A DNA stretch of 64,000 nucleotides from PoT sp049331405 (lineage in GTDB: Bacteria; Planctomycetota; Planctomycetia; Isosphaerales; Isosphaeraceae), in contig NZ_CP186274.1 in NCBI RefSeq assembly GCF_049331405.1, positions 2,852,001-2,916,000 of the forward strand, written 5' to 3'. The translations under genes were made by a program, and so were the position numbers. Within the stretch, counting starts at the first letter, position 1, and every line of letters begins with the position of its first letter. Below are positions 8,477 through 18,900 of this stretch, piece by piece. Under the pieces are notes generated by a model. It did no database searches. It was not told where the DNA came from and worked only from the letters and a program-made list of their open reading frames with translations.

Positions 8477-9379
8477 ATGAACGAGCAGGGGCGTCTGCGG
8501 CTTGGTGTCGCCTCCTTCGCGATCCTGACCCTCCTCGGCGGCTGCGGGCCTCAACCCGAGGCCCCGCCCGCCGCGTCGGTGCCCGTGGCAACCGCCGCCA
8601 CGCCGGATCTCGACGCCGAACTCGCCCGCGCGGCCGAGCTCAAGCGGCCGGCGTTCGTGCTGATCGCGGAGTCGGGGAAGAGCGGCGATGACGACTCGGC
8701 CCGGGGGCTCCTGGACGCTTCGAGCCTCGGGGCGCAAGCGGATCAGGTCGTGCCGATCCTGCTCGACCTCAAGGCCTCGCGGAACCGCGCGACGGCGGCA
8801 CGCTTCCGCGCCCTCGAGACCCCGGTGCTCTTCAGCATCTCCCCGCGCGGCGTGATCATCAGCCGGGACGAGAAGCCGATCGCGAAAAACCTGGTCCTGA
8901 AGCGGATCACCGAGGCCGGCCCGAAGGGGCAGGAACTCGACGCCAGGCTCGCCGTGCTCGAGGAGCCGGTCAAGAAGGACGCCAACGACGTGAAGTCTCG
9001 GCTCGCCCTCGCCGACTTCTTCCAGGGCCAGAAGAACATGCGCGAGGCGATCCCGCACCTGGCCGCGGTCGCCCACTCCGAGGCCGTGGAGACCCCCTTG
9101 CGGATCAGGGCCTGGGTCGACCTGGCCCTGGCGCACCTCTGGGTCACCGAGCCCGAGAAGGGCCGCCACGAGGCCAGGGCCTTGATCGCCGCATGGGGGG
9201 AGAAGATCCCCGAGGCAAAGGCCGGCGGCAACCTCGCGCTCGGTACCCAGGACGCGAAGGCGAATCGCGTCTCAAGGGCTCGCGAGGAGTTCGAGGCCTC
9301 AATCGGCGCGGCGCCAGATTCGGACTATGCGAAGCGGTCCAGGGAAGGGCTAGCCAGGCTGCCGAAGGAAGGGAAGTAG
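8477..9379 (+). CDS. lipoprotein with thioredoxin-like and TPR-like regions
   Basis: About 300 residues. The chosen ATG gives a clean lipoprotein signal (MNEQGRLRLGVASFAILTLL, then GGC); an upstream GTG overlapping the previous stop would add 30 residues before it. The middle segment (AFVLIAESGKSGDDDSARGL, VPILLDLKASRN, ETPVLFSISPRG) resembles a thioredoxin fold without a CxxC active site. The C-terminal third is helical and TPR-like (LALADFFQGQKNMREAIPHL). The role is unknown. It is three bases from the next binding-protein gene. Confidence 0.6.
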   Translation: MNEQGRLRLGVASFAILTLLGGCGPQPEAPPAASVPVATAATPDLDAELARAAELKRPAFVLIAESGKSGDDDSARGLLDASSLGAQADQVVPILLDLKASRNRATAARFRALETPVLFSISPRGVIISRDEKPIAKNLVLKRITEAGPKGQELDARLAVLEEPVKKDANDVKSRLALADFFQGQKNMREAIPHLAAVAHSEAVETPLRIRAWVDLALAHLWVTEPEKGRHEARALIAAWGEKIPEAKAGGNLALGTQDAKANRVSRAREEFEASIGAAPDSDYAKRSREGLARLPKEGK

Positions 9380-9381
9380 GC

Positions 9382-10464
9382 ATGGCCAGGCGCAACCCGA
9401 TCCTCGGGGGGGCGATCATGCTCCTCGCCCTCATCCCCATCCTGGCCGTGACCGTCTTCCGCGTCGGCCGGCAGGACGAGCCGAAAGGGTCGACCTCCTC
9501 CCAGGCCCGACCCAGAGTCGTCCTCTACTGTGCAACGGACCGCGAGACCGCCCAGGAGCTCCTCGACCGCTTCGAGAAGGAGACGGGGATCCGCGTCGAG
9601 GCCAAGTACGACACCGAGGCCGCGAAGGCCGTCGGGCTCGTCCAGGCGATCCGCCAGGAGAAGGGCAACCCGCGTTGCGACGTCCTCTGGGGGGGCGGGG
9701 CCTTCTTCCACGCGATGCTCGCCGAAGAAGGCTGCCTGGCCCCGGCGCCGGACGACCTGATCAAGGCCCACGGCAACGCGCCGCGCGACGAGAAGGGGCG
9801 CTGGCTCGGCTTCGCGGCCGCCTACCGCGTCCTGATCCTCAACACCGAGATGTTCGGCAAGGAACCCCGGCCGCACTCGTTCCGCAACCTCGCCGACCCG
9901 CGCTACAAGGGGCATGTGGGGATCGCCAACCCCCTCTTCGGCGGCATGGCGGCCCACGTCGCGGCGCTCTTCAACGTGCTGGGTTCGGAGCAAGCCCGAC
10001 GTTGGCTCGCCGACCTCAAGGCCAACGACGTCGCCCTCTGCGGCGGCATGGCCGACGTGACGAAGCGAGTGGCCTCGGGCGAGCTCTGGTTCGGGATCAC
10101 CAGCTCCATCGATGCTCACGTCGCCGTCGACGGCGGCAAGCCGGTGGCCATCGTCTTCCCCGACCAGGAGCCGGGGGAGATCGGCTGCATGGAGGGCTTC
10201 AGCACGGTCGCCCTCATCGCGAACGGCCCGAATCCGAAGGAGGCGGAGAAGCTCCTGCGGTTCCTCATGAGCAAGAGCACGGAGGAGGTCCTCGCCGCGG
10301 GGCATGGTCAGACCGTCGGAATGCTGCCCGAGAGCGTGGCCGGGGATGTCCGCCCGCGCTGGATCCCGAAGGGGGTTCGGAGCATGAACGTAGATTGGAC
10401 CGCGGCGGCGAAGGCCTACGCGGAGTCGACGAAGGCCGTCAAGGAGGTCCTGCTGGACCGATGA
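9382..10464 (+). CDS. extracellular solute-binding protein, iron(III)-type ABC transporter (2)
   Basis: A 360-residue homologue of the protein at 6611-7645 (shared YDTEAAKAVGLVQAI, GNPRCDVLWGGG, LADPRYKGHVGIANPLFGG). Its N-terminus is an uncleaved anchor or signal helix (GGAIMLLALIPILAVTVF) rather than a classical signal. The ATG at 9382 follows GGAAGGGAAG and sits two bases after the previous stop. Its stop overlaps the permease start as ATGA, so binding protein and permease are translationally coupled. Confidence 0.82.
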   Translation: MARRNPILGGAIMLLALIPILAVTVFRVGRQDEPKGSTSSQARPRVVLYCATDRETAQELLDRFEKETGIRVEAKYDTEAAKAVGLVQAIRQEKGNPRCDVLWGGGAFFHAMLAEEGCLAPAPDDLIKAHGNAPRDEKGRWLGFAAAYRVLILNTEMFGKEPRPHSFRNLADPRYKGHVGIANPLFGGMAAHVAALFNVLGSEQARRWLADLKANDVALCGGMADVTKRVASGELWFGITSSIDAHVAVDGGKPVAIVFPDQEPGEIGCMEGFSTVALIANGPNPKEAEKLLRFLMSKSTEEVLAAGHGQTVGMLPESVAGDVRPRWIPKGVRSMNVDWTAAAKAYAESTKAVKEVLLDR

Positions 10465-12149
10465 GTGAACCGCCTCGATCCGTGGTCGCCGGGGCGATCC
10501 TGCTGGCGGTCGCCGTCGTCCTCTCGCCGCTGTTTGCTGCCCTCTTCGGCTCCGGCTTGCAGGTGCGGGCGATGGCGGCGGCGTTCGACGGCATCGCCGG
10601 GCGGCTTGGGGAATCCACGGGTTCCGCCCTGGTGAGCGCGTTGACTACGCTGGTGCTTGGGGTCCCCTTCGCTCTGCTCGTCGACCGCACGCGGGCCGGG
10701 TTCAGGCGCGTGGCCTGGCCGCTCGGTCTGCTGTCCCTCATGGTCCCGCCCTACATTGTGGGCGAGGCGGCGATCGTCCTCCTCGGGCCCGCGGGCATGG
10801 TCTCGCGGCCGGTAGCCATGCTCCTCGGGTTCGGCCCGAAGACGAGCGACCCGATCGAGGCCGCACGCTTCACGATCCCCGGGTTCGTCTACTCGTGGCC
10901 GGCGGCCGGCGTGGTGATGGGAAGCTGCCTCTTCCCGCTGGTGGCGTTGGCCGTGGCGAGCGCCTTCCGTCGCACCGACCACCGGATCTTCGAGTCGGCC
11001 CGGCTTGCGCAGGGGAGGCGTGGTGTCATCAGGATCGGGGCGGGCGTCCTCGTCCCGCCGGCCCTCGGAGCGGCCTTGCTGGTCTTCGCGCTGACGCTCA
11101 CCGAGTTCGCCGTGCCGCAACTCCTGCGTTTGCGGACGATCGGCGAGGCGATCTACGAGCGGATCCAGGAGGGAGACCTGGCCTCGGCCGCGGCGCTCAC
11201 CCTGCCGTCGCTGCCGATCGTCGTCATGGCGGGGGCCCTCGGAGCGTTCATCCTGATGCGCAGCCGGGTCGCGAGCCTGGCCGGCCTCGAGGGGGAGGTC
11301 TCCAGGTTCGACGGCCGGAGTTTGGGCAGGGCGGGGCACCTGCTGGCCGGCGTCACGACGCTGCTGGCGATCACACCCCCCTTGATCCTGCCGTGCGTGT
11401 CGCTGGGCAGGCTCACCGCCACGGCGAGGATCAATCCGATCGCCGCGGCGGGTTCACATAGAGTCATGCGGTCGTCCAGTTTCTTCAGCTCCCTCCGGGG
11501 GACGTGGGATCTCGCGCACGATGACGCCATCCGCACGGTGGTGCTCGCGGGGGCGACCGCGACGCTCGCCACGGTGCTGGCAACCGGCCTGGCGAGGCTC
11601 GCATCCCGGGCCGGCTGGGGGCCGGCCCTGGGAGTGCTCGGAGCCGGCGTGGCGGTGCCGGCCCCGATCGTCGGGCTGGGCCTGGTCACGCTCTGGAACC
11701 GAGACGCCACGGCCGCCGTCTACGAGGGCTCGGCGATCGTTTTGCTCGCGTGGTTCGCGCGGTTCTTCCCCTTCGCCGTCTTCCTGGCTCAAGGGGCGCT
11801 CGCCCGCGTCCCTCGAGAGCTGGAAGAGGCCGCGGCGCTGGCGGGCAGGGGGCCACTCGGGCGGCTCCTCGCGGTGGTGATCCCCTGCGCGGCGCCTGGC
11901 CTGGTGGTGGCCTGGCTGGCGATCTACGTGCTGTCGGCCACCGAGTACGGTGCATCGGTTTTGATCGCCCCACCCGGCAAGCCGCTCCTGGCTCCATCGG
12001 TCGTGACACTCATGAGGCGCGGCCAGGACCCGGAGATTGCGGCCTGCCAGTTCCTCCTGCTTGGGGTCATCGCTCTGCCAGTGGCCGTCATCGCGCTGGT
12101 GATGCTGATGCGTGTTCGTCTCGGGCTGGTTGCGAAAGGAACGAAGTGA
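10461..12149 (+). CDS. iron(III)-type ABC transporter permease (double domain)
   Basis: A 562-residue integral membrane protein with two binding-protein-dependent permease halves, as in FutB/SfuB: about 12 hydrophobic helices and an EAA-type loop in each half (ESARLAQGRRGVIRIG in the first, ELEEAAALAGRGPLGRLLAV in the second). It forms the translocation channel in the cytoplasmic membrane. It overlaps its neighbours on both sides (ATGA with the binding protein, GTGA with the ATPase). Confidence 0.85.
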   Translation: MSEPPRSVVAGAILLAVAVVLSPLFAALFGSGLQVRAMAAAFDGIAGRLGESTGSALVSALTTLVLGVPFALLVDRTRAGFRRVAWPLGLLSLMVPPYIVGEAAIVLLGPAGMVSRPVAMLLGFGPKTSDPIEAARFTIPGFVYSWPAAGVVMGSCLFPLVALAVASAFRRTDHRIFESARLAQGRRGVIRIGAGVLVPPALGAALLVFALTLTEFAVPQLLRLRTIGEAIYERIQEGDLASAAALTLPSLPIVVMAGALGAFILMRSRVASLAGLEGEVSRFDGRSLGRAGHLLAGVTTLLAITPPLILPCVSLGRLTATARINPIAAAGSHRVMRSSSFFSSLRGTWDLAHDDAIRTVVLAGATATLATVLATGLARLASRAGWGPALGVLGAGVAVPAPIVGLGLVTLWNRDATAAVYEGSAIVLLAWFARFFPFAVFLAQGALARVPRELEEAAALAGRGPLGRLLAVVIPCAAPGLVVAWLAIYVLSATEYGASVLIAPPGKPLLAPSVVTLMRRGQDPEIAACQFLLLGVIALPVAVIALVMLMRVRLGLVAKGTK

Positions 12150-13186
12150 GCGAAGTCCTCCGCGTCAGTTCCCTGGGCCGGGCCTTCGGCGAGGCAAACG
12201 TGCTCGAAGGCGTGAGCTTCTCGCTGGCTCAGGGTGAGCGCCTCGCCGTCCTCGGCCGATCGGGGAGCGGCAAGACTACGCTCCTGCGCCTGATCGCGGG
12301 GCTCGAGTCGCCGACGGAGGGTGACGTCGCCATCGCGGGGAAGCCCGCGTCGCGCGCCGGCCGGGTCTTGATCCCGCCCGAGCGTCGCGAGGTGGCCCTG
12401 GTCTTCCAGGGGCTCGCGCTCTTCCCGAACCTCCGGGCGCTCGACCAGATCGCGTTCGCTACGAGAGGCCGAGGCGGCGTCGAGCGGGCCAAAGGCCTGC
12501 TCGAGCGCGTGGGCCTTCTGCACCGGGCCGACGCGAGGCTCGACGAGCTCTCGGGGGGCGAGCGCCAACGCATCGCGCTGGCCAGGGCATTGGCCCAGGA
12601 ACCCAGGCTCCTCCTCATGGACGAGCCCTTCGCGAGCCTCGACGATGAGAAGCGGGCCGAGATGCGCGACCTGCTGCGCTCGCTCCTCGACGGCACCTGG
12701 ACGACACTCATCCTCGTGACGCATTCGCGCGACGATGCCTTCGACCTCGCCCGCCGGGTCATCGTCCTCGACCATGGCCGGGCCGTGGCCGACGACTCGC
12801 TCGAGTCGCTCTCGCTCCGCCCGCGTCACGCGTCCGCCGTCCGCGCCCTCGGATTGGGAGAACTGATACCTGGCGTGGTCACCGCCCAGGGAGAGGCCGA
12901 GACCGCGTTTGGGATGGTCCCCACGCCTCATGGGACCAATCCTGGACCTGCGCTGCTCCTGGTGCGACCCGATCAGCCGCGGCTAACCGCGGACGGCACA
13001 GGCGTCGAGGCCGAGGTCACGTCGCTCGAGCTGCGTCCGCCGGAAGGGCGCGAGGTCAGGCGTGTCGCCGTCGTTCGCGTCGCGGGGAACGTCCTCCGCG
13101 TGTTCGCGTGTGATCGCGCCTTATCCCCAGGCACGCGCGTCCGCGTGCGGATCGATGGCGAGTGCGATCCGATCCAGGGGTCATGA
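12146..13186 (+). CDS. ABC transporter ATP-binding protein, iron(III)/polyamine type
   Basis: A 346-residue ATPase with a GTG start overlapping the permease stop. Visible elements are Walker A GRSGSGKTT (37-45), Q-loop Gln88, signature LSGGERQ (135-141), Walker B LLLMDEP (155-161) and switch His193. A C-terminal TOBE-like extension (about 250-346) is typical of the FbpC/PotA group. It powers the permease encoded upstream and closes the operon. Confidence 0.9.
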   Translation: MSEVLRVSSLGRAFGEANVLEGVSFSLAQGERLAVLGRSGSGKTTLLRLIAGLESPTEGDVAIAGKPASRAGRVLIPPERREVALVFQGLALFPNLRALDQIAFATRGRGGVERAKGLLERVGLLHRADARLDELSGGERQRIALARALAQEPRLLLMDEPFASLDDEKRAEMRDLLRSLLDGTWTTLILVTHSRDDAFDLARRVIVLDHGRAVADDSLESLSLRPRHASAVRALGLGELIPGVVTAQGEAETAFGMVPTPHGTNPGPALLLVRPDQPRLTADGTGVEAEVTSLELRPPEGREVRRVAVVRVAGNVLRVFACDRALSPGTRVRVRIDGECDPIQGS

Positions 13187-14066
13187 ATTTAGTGATGCTT
13201 CTGTGTCGGCTGTCTCGTGCGAAGACATCCGATCGGGGTTCGTCGAGTTCTTGATCGGCGAGGGCATGGCCCAACACTACAACGGCAACGATCGACGCCG
13301 GATGGAAGAATCCAACCTCCCGGCCGGCCGTGAACTTTCCGAGGGCCGTCCGGAAGCCCCCCGTCGAGCAGACTTCGCGACGCGGCCGAGTTGCCGAGGG
13401 CCCGGGCTAGCCGCTTCGTGGACGGCGCGTGCTATGGAGAGTTGGAGAAATGCTGCGATAAAATCGAACAGCTGTGAGCTGGTTCAGAAGAAATCCTAAA
13501 AAATGACGGTCATCGGAATCTCGATTGGCCTCGCCGGCATGGGGACGCTTGAGGACGGCGGCAAGTTGTAAGATTTGTGATAGCATTGGTTTGCGCGAAT
13601 TTTTATTTGCCAGCGTTCGAGGTGTCCTGTCTCTCCGCCTAGTATTCTAAATTAGGGGCGGTCAGGTCGAAATCCGATCGAACTCAGGCTCGATCGAGGT
13701 GAGATCGTTTTTGGGGCTGAAGTCGCTGAAGCTCATGTAGCGTGAACTGCGCAATGTGCGCGGCGATGGGTACGCTGCGCACAGCGGTTGCGAGGGGCGG
13801 CCCGCGTGAAAATTGCGACGGGGCGGGCGACGATGGAAGGCGTAAGGATCCATTGGCTCAGATATGAGGTGATTCAATAGATTGTTTCACTTTGAAATGG
13901 ATCCTTTCCCGACATGAGCAGGAAATCACGAAACTGATTCTTGTTCTTTCGGCGATGACCAGATAGTGTTGGGGTACTCTTGCCATTTTCTCCAGGAAAC
14001 GGGGCGGCCTCCGCGAGCGAATCCGGTCGCGGGGATCCAGTTTTCGCACATTGTTAGGATACACGT
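13187..14066. other. 880-base stretch without a supportable gene
   Basis: Only short, poorly conserved-looking frames occur on either strand; none has a recognisable domain together with a ribosome-binding site. Base composition drops in the second half (13570-13980). Nothing else is seen. Confidence 0.5.
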
Positions 14067-14297
14067 ATGCCTCTCCTTCGTTCTTTCGACGTTGTGCGCC
14101 CGAGGTCCGCGCTGGTCGTGGGGATCTCGCTCCTCGCCATCGGGTGCGGGGATTCCAACTCCGGCCAGTCGGGCAAGACGGTCTACTCGAGCCCCGAGGA
14201 GATCAGCGCCAAGGATCAGGGGCTCAAGGACGCCATGCAGGGCGGGGCGTATGGCTCGGCGGGCAGGAAGGCCGCGAAACACGTGGGCGCCCACTGA
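14067..14297 (+). CDS. small lipoprotein
   Basis: A 76-residue protein with a lipobox (SALVVGISLLAIGC, Cys at 27) and a short polar tail, SNSGQSGKTVYSSPEEISAK onward. Small lipoproteins of this type are often encoded directly before DUF1559 genes in planctomycetes, as here (next gene 176 bases downstream). The function is unknown. Confidence 0.6.
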   Translation: MPLLRSFDVVRPRSALVVGISLLAIGCGDSNSGQSGKTVYSSPEEISAKDQGLKDAMQGGAYGSAGRKAAKHVGAH

Positions 14298-14473
14298 GCG
14301 TGGAGGGATCGCGGCCTGGGGGCTGGGATCGAAGCAAAGACGTATCACCTGATGGCCTGTTTATTTCTCGATTTGATCTTGCCTCGGGTGATCGCCAGGG
14401 GTTGTCGGTCGTTGTGTGTCGCGCATCCTGCGCCGGTGCATTCTTCTTCCCAATCGTAGCGAGGTAACTCAAC

Positions 14474-15538
14474 GTGCGATCTCGTCGAGGATTTACGCTC
14501 ATCGAACTGCTGGTGGTCATCGCCATCATCGCCGTGCTCATCGCCCTCCTCCTGCCCGCCGTGCAGGCCGCCCGAGAGGCCGCCAGGCGCTCGCAGTGCG
14601 TCAACAACCTCAAGCAGCTCGGCCTGGCCGCGCACAATTACCACAGCGCCCTCGGCTGCTTCCCGGTCGCCGGCGGCAAGAACGCCTTCAACAGCCCCTC
14701 CGAGTTCCACCCCTGGGGCGGCTGGAGCGCCCACGGGATGATGCTCGGCTATCTCGAGCAGACCCCGCTCTACAACGCCGCCAACTTCAGCTGGTCGCCC
14801 ACCAACGGCAGCTTCGGCTACGCCCTGAACTCGACGGTCACCAACGCCGTCATCAACTCGTTCCTCTGCCCCTCCGACGGCTACGCCGGCAAGTCCAACA
14901 CCAACAGCTATTACGCCTGCTATGGCACGACCGTCGAGCTCGGCGGCTGGGAGTCCTTGCTGGGCGCGAATCCCCCGGTGCAGCCGGCGAGCACCGGCGT
15001 CTATTGCCAGTACACGAGCTACAGCGTGGCCGACTGCACCGACGGCACTTCGAACACCGTGGCCTTCGGCGAAGCCCTTTCCGGCGACAACGCGGGCTCG
15101 ACCAGCGCCTACCGCGGCAACATGAACCTGGGGGCCAGCGGCAACCTCGTCAATAGCTTCTTGCTCAGCGCTCAGAACAACGCGGCGAACGTCATCACCG
15201 ACCTGCAGACCTGCGCCAAGGGCATGAGCACTACCAACGGCAGCATCTCCAGCTCCCGCGGCTATCGCTGGGCTTTCTCCGCGGTCGGCTACTCGATGTT
15301 CAACGTCCTCCAGACGCCCAACGAGCTCAAAGTGAACGGCTGCCGCTTCGGCTGCAACGGCGGTTGCGACCCGAGCTACGGCTACTCCTACCCGGCCTCG
15401 AGCAACCACTCGGGCGGCGTGAACGTGGCCTTCGCCGACGGCAGCGTCCGGTTTATCAAGGACTCGATCAACCGCACCACCTGGTGGGCGATCGGGACCA
15501 GGAACGGCGGCGAAGTCGTCAGCGCCGATGCCTACTGA
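14474..15538 (+). CDS. DUF1559 pseudopilin-like protein
   Basis: A 354-residue DUF1559 protein with a GTG start giving RSRRGFTLIELLVVIAIIAV, i.e. a prepilin leader, followed by EAARRSQCVNNLKQLGLAAH. The middle is rich in Ser/Asn/Tyr, and it ends with the family box HSGGVNVAFADGSVRF and a GTRNGGEVVSADAY tail. It is likely anchored in an envelope membrane after prepilin peptidase processing. It pairs with the small lipoprotein upstream. Confidence 0.87.
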   Translation: MRSRRGFTLIELLVVIAIIAVLIALLLPAVQAAREAARRSQCVNNLKQLGLAAHNYHSALGCFPVAGGKNAFNSPSEFHPWGGWSAHGMMLGYLEQTPLYNAANFSWSPTNGSFGYALNSTVTNAVINSFLCPSDGYAGKSNTNSYYACYGTTVELGGWESLLGANPPVQPASTGVYCQYTSYSVADCTDGTSNTVAFGEALSGDNAGSTSAYRGNMNLGASGNLVNSFLLSAQNNAANVITDLQTCAKGMSTTNGSISSSRGYRWAFSAVGYSMFNVLQTPNELKVNGCRFGCNGGCDPSYGYSYPASSNHSGGVNVAFADGSVRFIKDSINRTTWWAIGTRNGGEVVSADAY

Positions 15539-15958
15539 TCCGAGAACCGGGCATAGACCAGCACCCGAATCGCCCTCCCGGCCCTATTTCAAAGGGTCGC
15601 GAGGGCGACTTGTATTCTCGGATCCGGTATCTTTGATATCTAGTCAAACAAGGATGAAGTTCGAATCCACGTACCTATGAGTCTCGATCGAGAAGGCCCG
15701 CGGGACATCGACCTTGCGGCGGACGTGCCCCGAGGGAGCACCGCGGGGCAAGCGGGGTGCACGTAGAGTTGCATGGTTCTGTAAGTATCATTACGATCTT
15801 GTGTAACAGACGCTCAACAGACCGATTTCGGCACGTTCGACGCCCGAGGTGAGAGGGTTGTGATCGACGGGAACGACGCTGGCCGGCCCGACCGGAGCCG
15901 CTCGCTCTCGTCGCCCGCATCCGAATCCGATCCGCCCCAGAACGTGCGCGAGGCTGCG

Positions 15959-18900
15959 ATGCCCGACGATCCCCGCGTCGAGGAACTGCTCGACGAGCTC
16001 CTCGACCAGGATTCCACCCCCGAGGAGGTCTGCGGCGCGAGCCCGGAACTCCTGCCCATCGTCCGCGAGCGCTGGCGCAAGGTCCGCCGGGCGCGCGCCG
16101 AGCTCGACGCATTGCTCCCGGTCTGGCCGGATGCGGAACCGTTGACGAAGTCCCGGGAGTATCTCCCCATCCCGCAGGTCCCCGGCTACGACGTCGAGTC
16201 GGTGCTCGGGCAGGGCGGGATGGGGGTCGTCTTCCGGGCTCGGCACCTCCGGCTCGGCCGGCTCGTCGCCATCAAGATGACGCTGGCGGGCTCGTACGCC
16301 GGCCATCACGAGCGCGAGCGGTTCCGGCGCGAGGCCGAGGCGGTCGCCGCCCTCCGCCACCCCAACGTCGTGCAGATTTACGACATCGGCGACTGGGCGG
16401 GCCGCCCTTATTTCACCATGGAATTGATCGAGGGGGGGAGCCTCGCCCAGAAGCTGACGGGCACGCCGCAGCCGGCCCATCAGGCCGCGGCGCTGATGGA
16501 AACGCTGGCCAGGGCGATGCACGCCGCACACCAGGGCGGGATCGTTCATCGCGACCTCAAGCCCGCCAATATCATGTTCACGCCCGACGGCACGCCGAAG
16601 GTCACCGATTTCGGGCTCGCCAGGCGCCTCGACGGCGGCGAGGGGCTCACCCTCAGCGGGGTCCTGGTCGGCACGCCGAGCTACATGGCGCCGGAGCAGG
16701 CCCAGGGCCATTCGCGGTCGATCGGGCCGGCCGTCGACATCTACTCTCTCGGGGCGATCCTGTACGAACTCGTGACGGGCCGGCCTCCCTTCTGCGCCGA
16801 GACGCAGACGGAGACGGTCCTGCAGGTCGTCGAGCAGGAGCCGGTCCCGCCGTCGAGGCTGAACGCCAAGGTACCTCGCGACCTGGAGACCATCTGCCTG
16901 AAATGCCTGAGGAAGGAGCCGCACGGCCGCTATGCCAGCGCCGAGGCGCTCGCCGACGACCTGACCAGCTTCGTGGAAGGGCGGCCGATCCGGGCCCGGC
17001 GCCTGAGCGTGATGGCGCGGTCGTGGCGATGGGGGAGACGGAACCCGGCGTTGCTGGCGCTGATGGCGACGGTCATGGCCCTGATCGGGCTTGCGATCGG
17101 CGGCGGGGCCAGGCTGGAGTGGGAGCGGGCCGAGCGACGTACGGAATTGGCAAGGCAGGACGAGCGAGAGAAGCAGGCCGTCGAGGCCGCGCTCGAGCAG
17201 GCCTCGGCCCTGGGGAGGCAAGGGCATTGGCCGGATGCCCGAGCGGTGCTCGAGGGCATCCCGAGCCTGCTCGGCAATTCAGCCCCCGCCGGCCTTCGAG
17301 AGCGCCTGACGCAGTCCCGCAGGGACGCCAGGGCGGCCGTCGAACTCGAGCGGATCCGGCTCCGGCTCTCGACCGATCCCGCCGTCACCCGCGGCAGCGC
17401 CGCCACGCTCTATGAGGCGGCCTTCCGGAATTACGGCATCGACCTGCCGACCATGGGGGCCGAGTCTGCGGCGAGGAGCGTGGGCCATTCTGCCATCCGA
17501 GACACCCTGCTGGCCTACCTCCATGACTGGTTCTATTGGGAGCCCGAGGCGCATGGGGGCATACTCCGGGCTGTGCTGGATCGGGCGGACGACGATCATT
17601 GGAGGCGAGAGTTCCGGGAGGCGGCTTCGGCCAGGGAGCCCGGTACGGCCAGGGATCTGAAGAAGCTGGTGGAGTTGGCGGCGTCGCCCGAGGCGTCGTC
17701 CCAGCCGCCGTTGCTGCTCTCAGGGCTTGGGGGCCTCCTGCTTTTCGACGGCAAGCGGGACGATACGCTCCCCTTGCTGAGGGAGGCCCAGCAGCATTAT
17801 CCCGACGACTTCTGGCTCAACTACCTCCTGGGCCACTTCTGGGAGAAGGAAAACCCCGAGAAGGCGGTCGGCTTCCTACGCGCGGCGGTGGCCGTCCGGC
17901 CCGGCAGCGAGGAAGCCTATGCGAAGCTGGGCAGGGCTCTGCTCGAGTGCAAGGATCAGGCGGGGGCTCTCGCCGCCTTCCGTAAAGGCCTCCTCATCGA
18001 TCCCAAGGCTTCCATCGTCCGGGATCTGGCCAGGGCTTTGGCCCTGAGCAACCAACTCGAGGAGGCGCGCGGGATCTGGGAAAAGATCCTGGAACACGAC
18101 CCGCCGGATCACGAGTCCTGGTATGGCTACGCCGAGCTATGCCTGTTCCTCGGCGACGAGGAGGCTTATCGCCGGGCTCGCAAAGCCCTTCTCGACCGAT
18201 TCGGCGACACCACAAATGACTGGGTCGTCGCCGAGCGGAGCAGTCTGGCCTGCCTGCTGCTTCCATCATCCGACGATGAACTGAAGCGTTCGATCGCGCT
18301 GGTGGACAGGGCGTTGACCGCCGGAAATGCGGATCCCGACAACGCCTACCTCAAACTCCTCCAAGGGCTGTCGGAGTTTCGCCAGGGTCGACCCGGCCGG
18401 GCGATCCCCTTGCTGGAGGAGGCGGCGAGACAGCTCCCCAACCGCCCGGGCCCGCGGCTCTTGCTGTCCATGGCCCGATTCCAGTCGGGCTCCGCCAGGG
18501 AAGCACGCGAGTCGCTGGCGGCCGCCGTAAGCTCCTACAACTGGAGTGTGTCTCGGGCCGATCACACCACCAAGTGGGTGAGCCATGCCCTCCGTCGGGA
18601 GGCTGAAGCCATGATCCTTCCGGGTCTGGCCGCGTTCCGGCTGGGAGACTGGCAGCCGAGGGACAACGACGAGCGCATAGCACTGCTAGGGATGTGCGAA
18701 TCCGAAGGGCTCTACGCCTCCGCCAGTCGCCTGTGGGCGGCCGCCTTCGTGGCCGATGAGCATCTGGCCAGTGCCTTGACTATACGATGCCTTGGCCTCG
18801 CGGGTCAAGAATCGGATAAATCGAACCGGATCGAGATCCTGAGCTCCGCGTGCCGTTACCGCGCCGCCTGCTGTGCAGCGTTGGCGGGCTGCGGGATCGG

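Noticed and set aside
9193..9381. 63-codon upstream extension of the second binding protein
   Set aside because: It lies inside the preceding lipoprotein gene; the ATG at 9382 has a good ribosome-binding site and starts a membrane anchor.
13501..14064. short frames in the 880-base gap
   Set aside because: No ribosome-binding site with a conserved-looking product; two frames overlap each other in opposite strands.
15791..17227. 478-codon minus-strand frame opposite the kinase
   Set aside because: Antisense shadow of the kinase gene, no domain.
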